Of a DNA stretch of 64,000 nucleotides, positions 16,211-24,261 are shown in pieces. The DNA is from Parafannyhessea sp902761955 (GTDB taxonomy: Bacteria; Actinomycetota; Coriobacteriia; Coriobacteriales; Atopobiaceae), in contig CACWMM010000004.1 in assembly GCA_902761955.1 (NCBI GenBank), positions 1 through 64,000 of the forward strand. The letters run 5' to 3'. Positions within the stretch are counted from its first letter, which is position 1, and each line of letters opens with the position of its first letter. The position numbers and the translations under genes were made by a program. The notes beneath the pieces are model-generated. The model ran no database searches. It was not told the origin of the DNA and saw only the letters and a list, made by a program, of their open reading frames with translations.

Positions 16211-18496
16211 CTACGAGATCTGCTGCGTGAGGTCGTACACCGTCACGCCGTCGACCGTGGTGGACTCGAAGTTCTGCTGCACCCAGGACGCGATCTCGCT
16301 GGAGGCGCTGGAGCCGCCTATCTGCGTTCCGCCGGTCTGACCGCCCGCGATGTAGTAGTGGATGAGCCCCTGCTTGACCCACTTCTTGAACTGCGCGAGC
16401 GTGGGCGCGGGGTCAGAGCCGTTGAAGCCGCCGATGGGCATGACCGAGCATTCGGTCGCAAGCTGGTAGCTTGCCGCATTCTGCGAGCCCGTTGTCGCGG
16501 CGACCCAGCGGTAGCTGTCGGAATTCTTCTGCAACATCTTCACGAGCTTGGACGAGACCGATCCGGAGGACCCGCCGAGAAGACCGCCCATCCCGCCTTT
16601 GCCTCCGCCGTTGGACGAGAGTCCCTCGGCGTTGGGGGCACTGCCGTCGCCCATGCCGCCACCGATTCCGTTTGCGTTGCCGCTGCCGGTGCCGTTTGCG
16701 GCTGGCGGCTGCATGCCTCCGCCGTTACCGCTGCCGCCGCTGGGTGCGGACGGCATGTTGCCGAGGGGCGCGTTGGTGCCCGCGCCGCCGCCCATGGTGC
16801 CCATGCCGCCCTGACGCCCGCCGGGGCCGCCGCCCATGGAGGAGTCTCCGCTCACGCTGGGGCCGGCCGTCACGATGGAGCCGGTGTGCGCCGTCGCGGC
16901 GGTGTAGAGGCTGTAGCTCACGGGGCCGACGGCGGCTGCGGCAAGCGCGAGCGCGACGGCGGCCGTCTGGAGCCTGGGGTCCGCGGGCCTTCCGCCGGCA
17001 AGGTGCTGCGGTGCGGCGGATGCCGCGGCTGCGGGGGTCGCGTCCTTCTCGTCCGCGACGGGCTCTGCGGTCGCGGCGCGTGCCGGCCTTGCGGCGCGGT
17101 GCCACAGGTACGCCTGCAGCGCGGCGGACGCAACGGCGAGGCCAAGCGCGAGCGGCCTTAGGGCCCAGATCCAGTCCGAACGCCGAAGCAGCACCACGGA
17201 CCAGGCGCCCAGCGCGAGCGTCAGTGCGATGGACGTGGCGCGCGCCCAGGCAAGGTCCTTGCATTTTAGCAGGTAGTAGACGCAGATTGCCGCAAGCGCC
17301 GCCGTGGCGGGCGCAAGCGCGACCGTGTAGTACTGATGGATGGTGCCGCCCATGAAGCTGAACACGGCGCCGGTCACCACAAGCCAGCCGCCCCATGCGA
17401 CCACCTGCGCGCGGCGCACGCTGGTGCGCGGGGCGCGGGCCAGGCACACGAGCGCGACCACGATGCCCGCGAGCGCGGCGGGCGCCAGCCACGACCACTG
17501 CGTGCCCCACACGCCGTCGAACAGGCGCGTGATGCCGGTCTGGCCCCACATGCCGGCATGCCCGGTCGAGATGGTGGTGCTGCCGGTGCCCGAGCCTCCC
17601 GCGACGACGGCGCCCTCCATGGAGCCGGTTATGCGCCCGAGGCCGTTGTAGCCAAAGGTAAGCTCAAGAAACGAGTTTGTCTGCGAGCCGCCGATGTACG
17701 GGCGCATGCTCGCGGGCACGAGCACGGTGAGCAGCACCCACCAGCCGGCGCTTGCCACGAGCGCGCCCACGGCGGCCGCGCTGTCAAGCAGCCGGCGGCG
17801 CACGGTGGTGGGACTTGCCACCAGGAAGGCAACTGCAAGCCCGGGCAGGATCAGGAACGCCTGCAGCTGCTTGGTGAGGAACGCGAAGCCGCACGCGACG
17901 CCGGCGAGCGCCATCCACGCGGTGCGGCACCGGTTGCCGCCGTCCGTGGGCTCGAACTCCAGCGCACGCAGCACGCAGTGCACGCACGCGATCAGCAGCA
18001 GCACCAGCAGGGCGTCCGGGTTGTTGAAGCGGAACATCAGGCACGCGACGGGCGTGGTGGCGAGCGCCGCGCCCGCAAGAAGCCCCGCGAGGTGGCCAAA
18101 CTGGCGGCGGATCGTTGCGTACAGCAGCCAGACGGCGAGCACGCCCATGATGGCCTGCGGCACCAGGATCGACCAGCTGGAGAGCCCAAAGACCCTGACG
18201 GCCAGCGCCATGGGCCAGATGGCCGCCGGCGGCTTGTCCACGGTTATGGAGTTGCCGGCGTCGGACGAGCCCCACAGGAACGACCACCAGTTGGTGGAGC
18301 CGGCCTGCGCCGCCGAGGAGTAGAACTCGTTGGCGTAGCCGGAGACCGAGAGCCCCACCAGGTAGAGTAGGGCGGTCGCCACCAGCAGTGCCGCGAGCGA
18401 GAAGAGCTGCACCCTCGATCGGCGGGGGAGCTTTCTGCCGCGAAGCGCCGCGAGGCCCCGGGGCGCCCGGCTGCCGTGTTTGGTTTCGTTTCTCAT
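16211..18496 (-). CDS. GT39-family membrane glycosyltransferase (ArnT/YkcB-like)
   Basis: A 761-residue polytopic membrane enzyme of the PMT/ArnT type that transfers a sugar from a polyprenyl-phosphate carrier to a cell-envelope acceptor on the outer face. ITVDKPPAAIWPMAL near residue 75 holds the acidic catalytic region typical of the family, followed by many helices. Between about residue 540 and 655 there is a very Gly/Met/Asn/Ser-rich segment with repeated GGG and GGMG, predicted to be outside the membrane. A conserved C-terminal domain (YRWVAATTGSQNAASYQLAT and IGGFNGSDPAPTLAQFKKWV) follows. ATG 18496 overlaps the upstream gene's stop by ATGA, so the two are translationally coupled. Confidence 0.85.
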   Translation of the reverse strand: MRNETKHGSRAPRGLAALRGRKLPRRSRVQLFSLAALLVATALLYLVGLSVSGYANEFYSSAAQAGSTNWWSFLWGSSDAGNSITVDKPPAAIWPMALAVRVFGLSSWSILVPQAIMGVLAVWLLYATIRRQFGHLAGLLAGAALATTPVACLMFRFNNPDALLVLLLIACVHCVLRALEFEPTDGGNRCRTAWMALAGVACGFAFLTKQLQAFLILPGLAVAFLVASPTTVRRRLLDSAAAVGALVASAGWWVLLTVLVPASMRPYIGGSQTNSFLELTFGYNGLGRITGSMEGAVVAGGSGTGSTTISTGHAGMWGQTGITRLFDGVWGTQWSWLAPAALAGIVVALVCLARAPRTSVRRAQVVAWGGWLVVTGAVFSFMGGTIHQYYTVALAPATAALAAICVYYLLKCKDLAWARATSIALTLALGAWSVVLLRRSDWIWALRPLALGLAVASAALQAYLWHRAARPARAATAEPVADEKDATPAAAASAAPQHLAGGRPADPRLQTAAVALALAAAAVGPVSYSLYTAATAHTGSIVTAGPSVSGDSSMGGGPGGRQGGMGTMGGGAGTNAPLGNMPSAPSGGSGNGGGMQPPAANGTGSGNANGIGGGMGDGSAPNAEGLSSNGGGKGGMGGLLGGSSGSVSSKLVKMLQKNSDSYRWVAATTGSQNAASYQLATECSVMPIGGFNGSDPAPTLAQFKKWVKQGLIHYYIAGGQTGGTQIGGSSASSEIASWVQQNFESTTVDGVTVYDLTQQIS

Positions 18497-19353
18497 ATTC
18501 GCTCCTGTCTGGTTGCGGTCCACGTGCCGGCGCCGCGCTCCGTCGCGTTGGGCAGGACCGCGGCAATCTGGGCGTCTAGCCTGCGGGAACGCAGGGCCTT
18601 GCGCAGGCGGTGCACGCCGCGGAGGTCCTGGGCCACGGTTCGGGGGATGTTGACGGATGTGCCCGGGTCCTCGACCCAGGTGACGGGGACCTCCTGCATC
18701 ACGAGGCCCGCACGGCGGGACACCACGAGCAGCTCCGTGTCGAAGAACCACTCGTCGTCCTGAATGAGCGGCAGGAACGTGCGAGCCACCTGTGTGCGCA
18801 TTGCCTTGAAGCCGCACTGCGCATCGGGTACGTGGTAGGCAAACGCAAGGTTGAGCAGCAGGTTGTAGCAGCGCGAAATGAACTCGCGCTTGACGCAGCG
18901 CGTGGTGTGCGAGTCGCGCGAGAGCCTGCTGCCAAACGCGACGTCCGCCGAGCCGGCGAGCAGGGGGATTACGAGCTCGGGTATCGCGTCGAGCCCGGTG
19001 GAGAGGTCGACGTCCATGTACGCCACGACCCTGGCGGAAGAAGCCGTCCAGGCGCGCTTGAGCGCACGGCCGCGGCCCTTCTCGTCCAGATGGACCACGC
19101 CCACGTGCTGCGGGTCGCTTTGGTGCATGCGTCGCGCGATGGCGAGCGTGCGGTCCGTGCTGGCGTTGTCCGCCACCGTCACCTTCCAGGTAAACGACAC
19201 GTTCCTGCGCAGCCACTGGGAAAGCAGCGTGACGGCAAGGCCGATCTCTTCCTCCTCGTTGTAGGCCGGAAGCACGAACTCGACGTCCGGCGGCGTTGGC
19301 GTCGCCTCCTGTGTGCGGGCTTCCACTTGCCTTGTGCGGGTTTCCTTGAGCAT
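18493..19353 (-). CDS. GT2-family glycosyltransferase (YkcC/DPM1-like)
   Basis: A 286-residue GT-A fold enzyme that makes polyprenyl-phosphate-linked sugar, the donor for GT39 enzymes. It has VEFVLPAYNEEEEIG near residue 25, VADNASTDRTL near 60 and the metal-binding DxD in YMDVDLSTG near 113, followed by FGSRLSRDSHTTR and QCGFKAM. No C-terminal membrane helices are evident, which distinguishes it from the longer ArnC/GtrB type. ATG 19353 is preceded by GGGAGGGAG. It is the first gene of the two-gene operon with the GT39 transferase. Confidence 0.85.
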   Translation of the reverse strand: MLKETRTRQVEARTQEATPTPPDVEFVLPAYNEEEEIGLAVTLLSQWLRRNVSFTWKVTVADNASTDRTLAIARRMHQSDPQHVGVVHLDEKGRGRALKRAWTASSARVVAYMDVDLSTGLDAIPELVIPLLAGSADVAFGSRLSRDSHTTRCVKREFISRCYNLLLNLAFAYHVPDAQCGFKAMRTQVARTFLPLIQDDEWFFDTELLVVSRRAGLVMQEVPVTWVEDPGTSVNIPRTVAQDLRGVHRLRKALRSRRLDAQIAAVLPNATERGAGTWTATRQERI

Positions 19354-19557
19354 GGCCTCTCCCTCCCTTGGGGTTGCCTGTGGCAGGCCTTGGTCCAAAG
19401 GTACGGGGTGGGGCAAAAACTCAGCTTAAAGCGGAGGGGGCGCGGCGGCTTTGGCGCGAAGGCGGCACAACGCTTCAAGGTTGCTGAAGGCACCAGCCGT
19501 CGCGACGCGGCCGGAAGGGGGTACATACAGGGGAAAGACACCCCACAAGGAGGCCCC

Positions 19558-20292
19558 ATGTTCTCTCTGTTCTCGAACGGCCTGACGCTCTACCTTGCGT
19601 TCTTCCTGGTGCTGGCGGTTGGGCCGGCCGTGGCGCTCATGCGCTACGTCTACAACCTGGACACGCTTGAGCGCGAGCCCGCGGGGCTCCTGCTTGCGCT
19701 CTTCTGGCGCGGGGTCATCGCGGCGCTTGCCGCCTCCGTGCTGGAGCAGGTGGGGATGGACGCGTTTGGCCTGCTCTCCGGTCTTGGACGGCAGGACCCG
19801 TGGTTCTTGCTGCTTTCCGACTTCGCCGTCGTCGGCGTAATAGAGGAGGCGTGCAAGTACGTGCTCATGGTGCGCACCACGTGGCACGACCCCAACTTCA
19901 ACTGCAGGTACGACGGCGTGGTGTACGCGGTCGCCACGTCGCTCGGCTTTGCCGCGGCGGAAAACGTGACGTACGGCCTCGCCTACGGGCCGGGCGTGCT
20001 GCTTGGCCGCGCCATGATGGCGATCCCGGCGCACATGGGCTTTGCCGTCGTGTTCGGCTTCTTGTACGGGGAGGCGAAGCTCCTTTCGGTCCGCGGGCAC
20101 CGCATAGGCGCCGGTCTGTGCGTCGCTTGCGGATACCTGCTCTCCGTGCTGCTGCACGGGCTCTACGACTCCACCGCGACGCTCTTTGGCAGCGGGGACG
20201 CCACGTTCCTTTTGGTGGTGGCCGTGATCTACCTCATCGTGTTCCCGGTTGTCCGCACGATGGCAAGGCACGACCGCCGCTTCCTGTACTAG
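19558..20292 (+). CDS. PrsW-family intramembrane metalloprotease
   Basis: A 244-residue polytopic membrane protein. The family motifs are VIEEACK at residues 95-100, FAAAENVTYG near 132 and LHGLYDS near 205, with AHMGFAVVFGFLYG between. PrsW of Bacillus cleaves an anti-sigma factor; a DUF4179/sigma pair is encoded 34 kb away in this window, but no link can be shown. ATG 19558 has AAGGAGG upstream. It is convergent with the ATPase gene, leaving a 13-bp gap. Confidence 0.85.
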   Translation: MFSLFSNGLTLYLAFFLVLAVGPAVALMRYVYNLDTLEREPAGLLLALFWRGVIAALAASVLEQVGMDAFGLLSGLGRQDPWFLLLSDFAVVGVIEEACKYVLMVRTTWHDPNFNCRYDGVVYAVATSLGFAAAENVTYGLAYGPGVLLGRAMMAIPAHMGFAVVFGFLYGEAKLLSVRGHRIGAGLCVACGYLLSVLLHGLYDSTATLFGSGDATFLLVVAVIYLIVFPVVRTMARHDRRFLY

Positions 20293-20305
20293 CGCCGCGA
20301 CCGCG

Positions 20306-21466
20306 CTACGGCATGGCGAGCCACGTCTCTGCGTTTCTCACCTGCACGCCGTCCGCCTCGAAGTCTCCCTCCGCGCGTTCCACCACAAAGCGCCGCTCGG
20401 CTGGGATGCCGAGCTCGTCGCCCACGCTCGAAAGGTGCCGCGAAAAGCTGGGTCTGTAGGTTTTCGAAGACTTAATCTCTGCAAGCAGGCTCCCGTCGGG
20501 GTCGGTCAGGTCAATCAGGTCGACTTCGACTTTGCTCTCGTCGCGATAGAAGTAGAGATCGGGCTCCCTGCCCGCGTTGAGGTGGGCCTTCATCCTCTCC
20601 TCGATCACGAGGTTCTCGAACACCATGCCCAGATAGGGGCTTCTCAGCAGCTGGTCAAGCGTTCTGATGCGCAGCAGGTAGCACAAAAGCCCCGTGTCAT
20701 AGAAATAGAGCTTTGGCGTCTTGGTAAGTCTCTTGCGCAGGTTGGCATGATAAGGCCTCAGCCGAAACACGATGTAGCTCGATTCGAGCATTGACAGCCA
20801 GGAGCGTACTGATTCCCTCGAGACTCCGGCATCACTTGCCAGCCTGGATTCGTTGAGCAGGCTTCCGGCGCATTGTGCACACAGCTCCAGCAGGGTCCTG
20901 TAGGAAGAAAGGTCCCTCACGCCAAGGTAGCCTTGCACGTCGCGCTCCACGTACGTTCGGAGGTACGACGAGAAGAACGTGTCCTGCGGCATGTCAACGT
21001 CATAGAGGCGCGGATATCCTCCGCGAAACATGAAGAGGTCGGTCGTCAGGTTCGCCCTTGCGGACTTCGCCTCGGAAAACGACAGGGGCAGCAGCCTCAG
21101 CATACCGACCCGCCCAGCCAGCGATTGCGTTATCTGCTTAAGGAGAAGGAAGTTCTGCGATCCAGAGAGCACATACTGTCCTGTCTTGTTGGTCTCGTCG
21201 GAAGCGACTTGAATCATTGAGAAGAGCTCCGGGGCTAGCTGGGCCTCATCAATCACGAGCCGATTTGGCCTGCTCTCTATGAAGCCGACGGGATCCGCTA
21301 GGGCCTGTTGTCTGGTCTGCGGATTCTCCAGATTGACGTACTCGTAGTCGGGGAATACCTCCCGGACGAGGGTGGATTTGCCGCTCTGGCGTGGACCGGT
21401 GACCGAGACGATGGGAAACCAGGTCGATAGCTGAATGGCGTTAGAGGCCATGCTTCGTGGAATCAT
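20306..21466 (-). CDS. AAA ATPase with DUF4143 domain (first of two)
   Basis: A 386-residue protein. Walker A GPRQSGKS is at about residues 24-31, Walker B RLVIDEAQ near 70, and sensor-like VLSGSQN near 97. A winged-helix region (LASDAGVSRESVRSWLSML) precedes the C-terminal DUF4143 part, where VEVDLID plus LLAEIKSSK fit a PD-(D/E)XK nuclease-like core. The family is widespread in anaerobes, often several divergent copies per genome, and its role is not established. ATG 21466 follows AAGAGGAG. It is preceded by a six-copy 23-bp repeat array. The lower GC than its neighbours suggests transfer. Confidence 0.85.
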   Translation of the reverse strand: MIPRSMASNAIQLSTWFPIVSVTGPRQSGKSTLVREVFPDYEYVNLENPQTRQQALADPVGFIESRPNRLVIDEAQLAPELFSMIQVASDETNKTGQYVLSGSQNFLLLKQITQSLAGRVGMLRLLPLSFSEAKSARANLTTDLFMFRGGYPRLYDVDMPQDTFFSSYLRTYVERDVQGYLGVRDLSSYRTLLELCAQCAGSLLNESRLASDAGVSRESVRSWLSMLESSYIVFRLRPYHANLRKRLTKTPKLYFYDTGLLCYLLRIRTLDQLLRSPYLGMVFENLVIEERMKAHLNAGREPDLYFYRDESKVEVDLIDLTDPDGSLLAEIKSSKTYRPSFSRHLSSVGDELGIPAERRFVVERAEGDFEADGVQVRNAETWLAMP

Positions 21467-21523
21467 CAGGTCTCCTCTTGTAACGCATGCCCGATTTATT
21501 GCACCTGGGATTGAATTACCGAA

Positions 21524-21661
21524 ATTGTAAGGTAGAGTACTCAGAGATTGCAAGGTAGATAATACCCTAATTGTAAGGTAAGAGAACTCGTAATTGTAAG
21601 GTAGAAGGCTCCGAGATTGTAAGGTGGATGGGTCCGCGATCGTAAGATGGTCCTCGTTCCG
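21524..21661. repeat. Array of six direct repeats with an exact 23-bp period
   Basis: Copies of ATTGTAAGGTAGA start at 21524, 21547, 21570, 21593, 21616 and 21639. Spacing is 23 bp in every case. The first five copies differ from the consensus by no more than two bases; the sixth (ATCGTAAGATGGT) is the most diverged. The other 10 bp of each unit vary. The array ends 58 bp upstream of the start codon of the DUF4143 ATPase. A period of 23 is not a multiple of 3, and units are not palindromic, so it is neither coding nor a CRISPR. Confidence 0.9.
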
Positions 21662-21670
21662 GTTGAAAAG

Positions 21671-21702
21671 CGTGGACCAGCCGCGTGGACCGAGCGTGGA
21701 CC
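21671..21702. repeat. Three short CGTGGACC repeats
   Basis: CGTGGACC occurs at 21671, 21684 and 21695 (spacing 13 and 11 bp), between the 23-bp array and the tRNA terminator. The meaning is unknown. Confidence 0.4.
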
Positions 21703-21708
21703 AAACGG

Positions 21709-21750
21709 CGCGAAAAAGAAAGCAGCCCAGAGACATGGCCCCTGGGCTGC
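21709..21750 (-). terminator. Terminator of tRNA-Val
   Basis: A 9-bp stem (21722 to 21730 with 21742 to 21750, GCAGCCCAG arm) is followed, reading leftward, by a T-rich tract TTTCTTTTTC. It lies 7 bp after the encoded CCA of the tRNA. Confidence 0.75.
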
Positions 21751-21757
21751 GAATGTG

Positions 21758-21832
21758 TGGTGGGCGTTAGAAGATTTGAACTTCTGACCTCTTCCGTGTC
21801 AGGGAAGCGCTCTCCCCCTGAGCTAAACGCCC
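21758..21832 (-). tRNA. tRNA-Val (anticodon GAC)
   Basis: It reads as a 75-nt cloverleaf. The acceptor arms GGGCGTT and AACGCCC pair fully, the D-arm contains AGCTCAGGGGGAGAGC, the anticodon stem CTTCC/GGAAG encloses CTGACAC (anticodon GAC), and the T-arm contains GTTCAAATC. The discriminator A and CCA are encoded. A perfect 8-bp hairpin, CTCGTCGC with GCGACGAG, sits at 21839-21857 just 5' of the mature tRNA and may be part of the processed leader. Confidence 0.95.
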
Positions 21833-21977
21833 GAATAGCTCGTCGCGACGCGACGAGAAAACACTCTATGGCAAACGCGCCTGGCTGACAAGCACGAAAG
21901 CAAGCAAAACGATTTCTCCTCAATTTCGTAACGTCCGGCCAGGCGCGTGTCGATTCTGTGGCACGGCACATTGCGGG

Positions 21978-22104
21978 TGCTATGGTAAGGCATGCGCGTA
22001 GCGCAAAGCCGTCGCGGTCGGGTGCCCCACAACGCCATCCGCTGCGACATAAGGGTGTAGTTGGCAAAGCGTGCGGTTGCCCACGGGCGGCCGCACGCTT
22101 TTTA
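21978..22104 (+). promoter_or_regulatory. Structured leader with intrinsic terminator ahead of the DUF2798 gene
   Basis: An extended -10 TGCTATGGT lies at 21978-21986. Downstream are small hairpins (GGC..GCGC/GCGC..GCC near 21998-22020 and a GTCGC/GCGAC pairing near 22011-22048). An 11-bp terminator stem AAAGCGTGCGG with CCGCACGCTTT follows at 22066-22076 and 22091-22101, with a T-tract. The ORF starts at 22141, beyond the terminator. This is the layout of an attenuator, a riboswitch or a short non-coding RNA. I match it to no known riboswitch class. Confidence 0.5.
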
Positions 22105-22140
22105 TGTCGCGGGGGTCCGCGGCGGAAAGGGGAGAAGAGC

Positions 22141-22689
22141 ATGCCACAAAACAGGAAGCAGGGGCTTATCTTTGGGATTCTGATGTCCGTCACGATGGCC
22201 TACGGCATGGAGGTCTACAACGTCGCGTGGAAGATGGGCATCCCCACCATGCCGGGCGGGTTCTCGAACCTGACGAACGGCGTGTTTCTGGCGGCGCTGG
22301 CCGAGGCGTCGTACATGTGGCTGTTCGTGCTACTGTTCTCTAGCCTGTGGGGCACGCGCGGCGGGGCGGCCCTGGCACGGCGCATCGTGGACCCCGCAAG
22401 GGACGGCGCCCTTGTGCAGGGCGTCGCGCGGACGTGCTGCACCGTGCTCGTGATGTGCCCCACCATGAGCCTCGTGGCCACCATCCTGTTCAACGTCGTG
22501 CTTGGCGGCATGCCCGCGGCGCAGCTGCCGGCGATCTGGGTGGGCACGGTCATCAAGAACTTCCCCATGGCGCTCTTGTGGAACCTCTTTGCGGCAGGCC
22601 CCGTGTCGCGCCTTGTGTTCGAGAAGTGCTTCTCGCACGTGGGCGAGCCCGCGGCGGCGTCGGGTGCCGTGCGGGAGGAGAGTGACTAG
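22141..22689 (+). CDS. DUF2798-family membrane protein
   Basis: A 182-residue membrane protein with about four helices. The segments FGILMSVTMAYGMEVYN at the start and WVGTVIKNFPMALLWNLFAAGPVSRLVF near residue 140 fit DUF2798, a family of unknown function. ATG 22141 follows GGGGAGAAGAGC. Expression is probably controlled by the terminator in its leader. It is followed by a toxin-antitoxin module. Confidence 0.75.
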   Translation: MPQNRKQGLIFGILMSVTMAYGMEVYNVAWKMGIPTMPGGFSNLTNGVFLAALAEASYMWLFVLLFSSLWGTRGGAALARRIVDPARDGALVQGVARTCCTVLVMCPTMSLVATILFNVVLGGMPAAQLPAIWVGTVIKNFPMALLWNLFAAGPVSRLVFEKCFSHVGEPAAASGAVREESD

Positions 22690-22703
22690 TTAGGTGCGTT
22701 ATT

Positions 22704-22734
22704 TGGTATAATGTAACGCATATAGCGTTACATT
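22704..22734 (+). promoter_or_regulatory. Promoter and operator of the RelBE-type module
   Basis: An extended -10, TGGTATAAT, at 22704-22712 overlaps a perfect 10-bp inverted repeat, AATGTAACGC at 22710-22719 and GCGTTACATT at 22725-22734, with spacer ATATA. This is a standard layout for autorepression by an antitoxin or toxin-antitoxin complex. Confidence 0.75.
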
Positions 22735-22758
22735 AAGCTAGATTTCGAGGTGAAAAGT

Positions 22759-23055
22759 ATGGAGAAGACGGCAACACTCAACCTGCGCGTCAACCCCGAT
22801 GTAAAGCGCGAGGCGGAGCAGGTACTTGACAGGCTGGGCATCCCGATGTCGGTTGCGGTTACGATGTACCTCAAGCGAATCGCGCTCACGCATGGGATTC
22901 CGTTTCCTCTTACGATTCCCTCAGCACCCAGTTCCGTAGACGTGGAATCCATGAGTGATGCGGAGCTGATGGACCTTGTTAGGAAACGTGCCTCTGCCGC
23001 GGAGTCGAAGCCCGGCATCCCTGTATCGTTAGCGCGTAGCGAGTTGCTGTCATGA
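22759..23055 (+). CDS. RelB/DinJ-family antitoxin
   Basis: A 98-residue protein. The N-terminal ribbon-helix-helix reads TLNLRVNPDVKREAEQVLDRLG with SVAVTMYLKRIAL as second helix, as in DinJ/RelB. The C-terminal part should wrap the toxin. ATG 22759 is preceded by GAGGTGAAAAG. Its stop overlaps the toxin start (ATGA), the usual coupling. It probably binds the inverted repeat just upstream. Confidence 0.85.
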   Translation: MEKTATLNLRVNPDVKREAEQVLDRLGIPMSVAVTMYLKRIALTHGIPFPLTIPSAPSSVDVESMSDAELMDLVRKRASAAESKPGIPVSLARSELLS

Positions 23056-23405
23056 ATCCCGAGGCGCTTGTGTACAGCGTCGAGCTTACTGATGGCGCAA
23101 TGGAAGACTTAAGGGCGATTCGGGAGTACATTGCGGAAGAGCTGCAGTCTCCCACCTCTTCCCAGCGGACGGTCTCGGGAATCCTCGATGTTGCTGACCA
23201 CTTGTCTTCGATGCCATTCCGAAATCGTAGAATAGCGACAACAAGTCAAGGGAACTCTATTCGTTCTGCCCGGTACAATAACTATCGCCTTCTTTATCTG
23301 GTTGAAGCGGAGAAGGTCATCGTATTTGCGGTGCTCTACAGCGCTTCAGATGTCGAGGGCAGGCTCGGGCGGATTCTAAGCAAGAATCCCGAGGCGCTTG
23401 ACTAG
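23052..23405 (+). CDS. RelE/ParE-family toxin
   Basis: A 117-residue protein overlapping the antitoxin gene by 4 bp. The helix DGAMEDLRAIREYIAEEL and the strands NNYRLLYLVEAEKVIVFAVLY fit the RelE/ParE fold, with Arg/Tyr residues in SARYNNYRL positioned as in the catalytic or binding face. I cannot tell whether it is an mRNA interferase (RelE/YafQ) or a gyrase poison (ParE). Its GC content is lower than that of neighbouring genes, suggesting acquisition. Confidence 0.8.
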   Translation: MNPEALVYSVELTDGAMEDLRAIREYIAEELQSPTSSQRTVSGILDVADHLSSMPFRNRRIATTSQGNSIRSARYNNYRLLYLVEAEKVIVFAVLYSASDVEGRLGRILSKNPEALD

Positions 23406-23435
23406 GAGCACTTGTTTTCGACTGCATCGCCCTCG

Positions 23436-24086
23436 CTACCAGGCCGCGAACCTCACGTTGTCCAGGGACCAGTGCACGTCGCGCACGTAGTCCTGCAGCG
23501 CGGCGCCGTCGCCCGCGCGAAAGAGCTCCAGCATGTGGCGGTGCTCCTCGTTCGCGGCGCGCATGTTGTCCAGGGCCTGCGCGTCGTCGCGCGCATACGA
23601 GCGCGAGGACAGCTGCCCCATGAGCTCGGACAGCGCCCTCTGCAGGCGGGCGTTGCCGCAGCGGTCGATGTAGCACTGGTGGAACTCGCGCTGCAGGTCG
23701 TAGTAGCGCTCCGTGAGCCCGCCCGCGATGGCCAGCTCCATTGACTCGCACAGGAAGTCCATGTTCGCGAAGTCGGCCTCCGTCATGTGCGGCACGGCCA
23801 AAAGCGCGGCGCGCCCGTCAAGGGGGCCGAGCATCTCGAACACCTCGCGCGCGCTCTGCTCGTCAAAGCTCCGTACGCGAAACCCGCGGCGCGGCACGCC
23901 CTCCAGGTAGCCGTCGGCCTCAAGCTGGATGAGCGCCTCGCGCACCGGCGTGCGGCTCACGCCCATGGCCTCGCTCACGGCAAGCTCGCCGATCTTCTCG
24001 CCCTGCGCAAGCTCCCCGCGCTCGATCCGCGCCTTCAGCTCTTGGTACACGCGCTGCTTCAGCGGCGCCGCGATGTGTCCCGCCAT
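23436..24086 (-). CDS. GntR-family regulator (FadR/FCD subgroup)
   Basis: A 216-residue repressor. The N-terminal winged helix reads GEKIGELAVSEAMGVSRTPVREAL near residues 29-50. The all-helical FCD ligand domain follows, with metal-binding-type REFHQCYI near 130 and EEHRHMLELF near 183. ATG 24086 has GAAGGGGG upstream. It is divergent from ddaH and the transporter gene, and TTGTATAC palindromes at both ends of the intergenic region suggest it controls them and itself. Confidence 0.85.
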   Translation of the reverse strand: MAGHIAAPLKQRVYQELKARIERGELAQGEKIGELAVSEAMGVSRTPVREALIQLEADGYLEGVPRRGFRVRSFDEQSAREVFEMLGPLDGRAALLAVPHMTEADFANMDFLCESMELAIAGGLTERYYDLQREFHQCYIDRCGNARLQRALSELMGQLSSRSYARDDAQALDNMRAANEEHRHMLELFRAGDGAALQDYVRDVHWSLDNVRFAAW

Positions 24087-24111
24087 AGAGTCCCCCTTCT
24101 GTCTCGCCTAA

Positions 24112-24261
24112 TTGTATACAAGCATGAGCGTGCGTGCAATGGATGCAGCATGTGCAAACAGCCTTGCAAAACCGCATGTTTCAGCTGTATTACCGCTTGC
24201 AAAACAGCGCAATCCTTCCTTCGAATCTGCTTGACGCTCACGAATTGTATTTTGTATACAT
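24112..24261. promoter_or_regulatory. Divergent control region with two TTGTATACA operators
   Basis: A perfect palindrome, TTGTATACAA, at 24112-24121 lies 26 bp from the gntR start. A near-identical site, TTGTATACAT, at 24252-24261, with ATTGTAT just before it, lies 45 bp from the ddaH start. Short symmetric sites with central TAT are usual for FadR-type GntR proteins. Confidence 0.65.

Noticed and set aside
16211..19216. A single 1001-codon frame joining the two glycosyltransferase genes
   Set aside because: The GT39 gene has its own start at 18496 with an ATGA overlap, and the GT2 gene reads in another frame up to 18493. The upstream part of the long frame is antisense-like noise.
21524..21661. 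CRISPR array
   Set aside because: The repeat core is only 13 bp with 10-bp gaps, and spacers are too short. No cas genes are present. The 32-bp and 50-bp arrays are palindromic units without unique spacers of CRISPR length.
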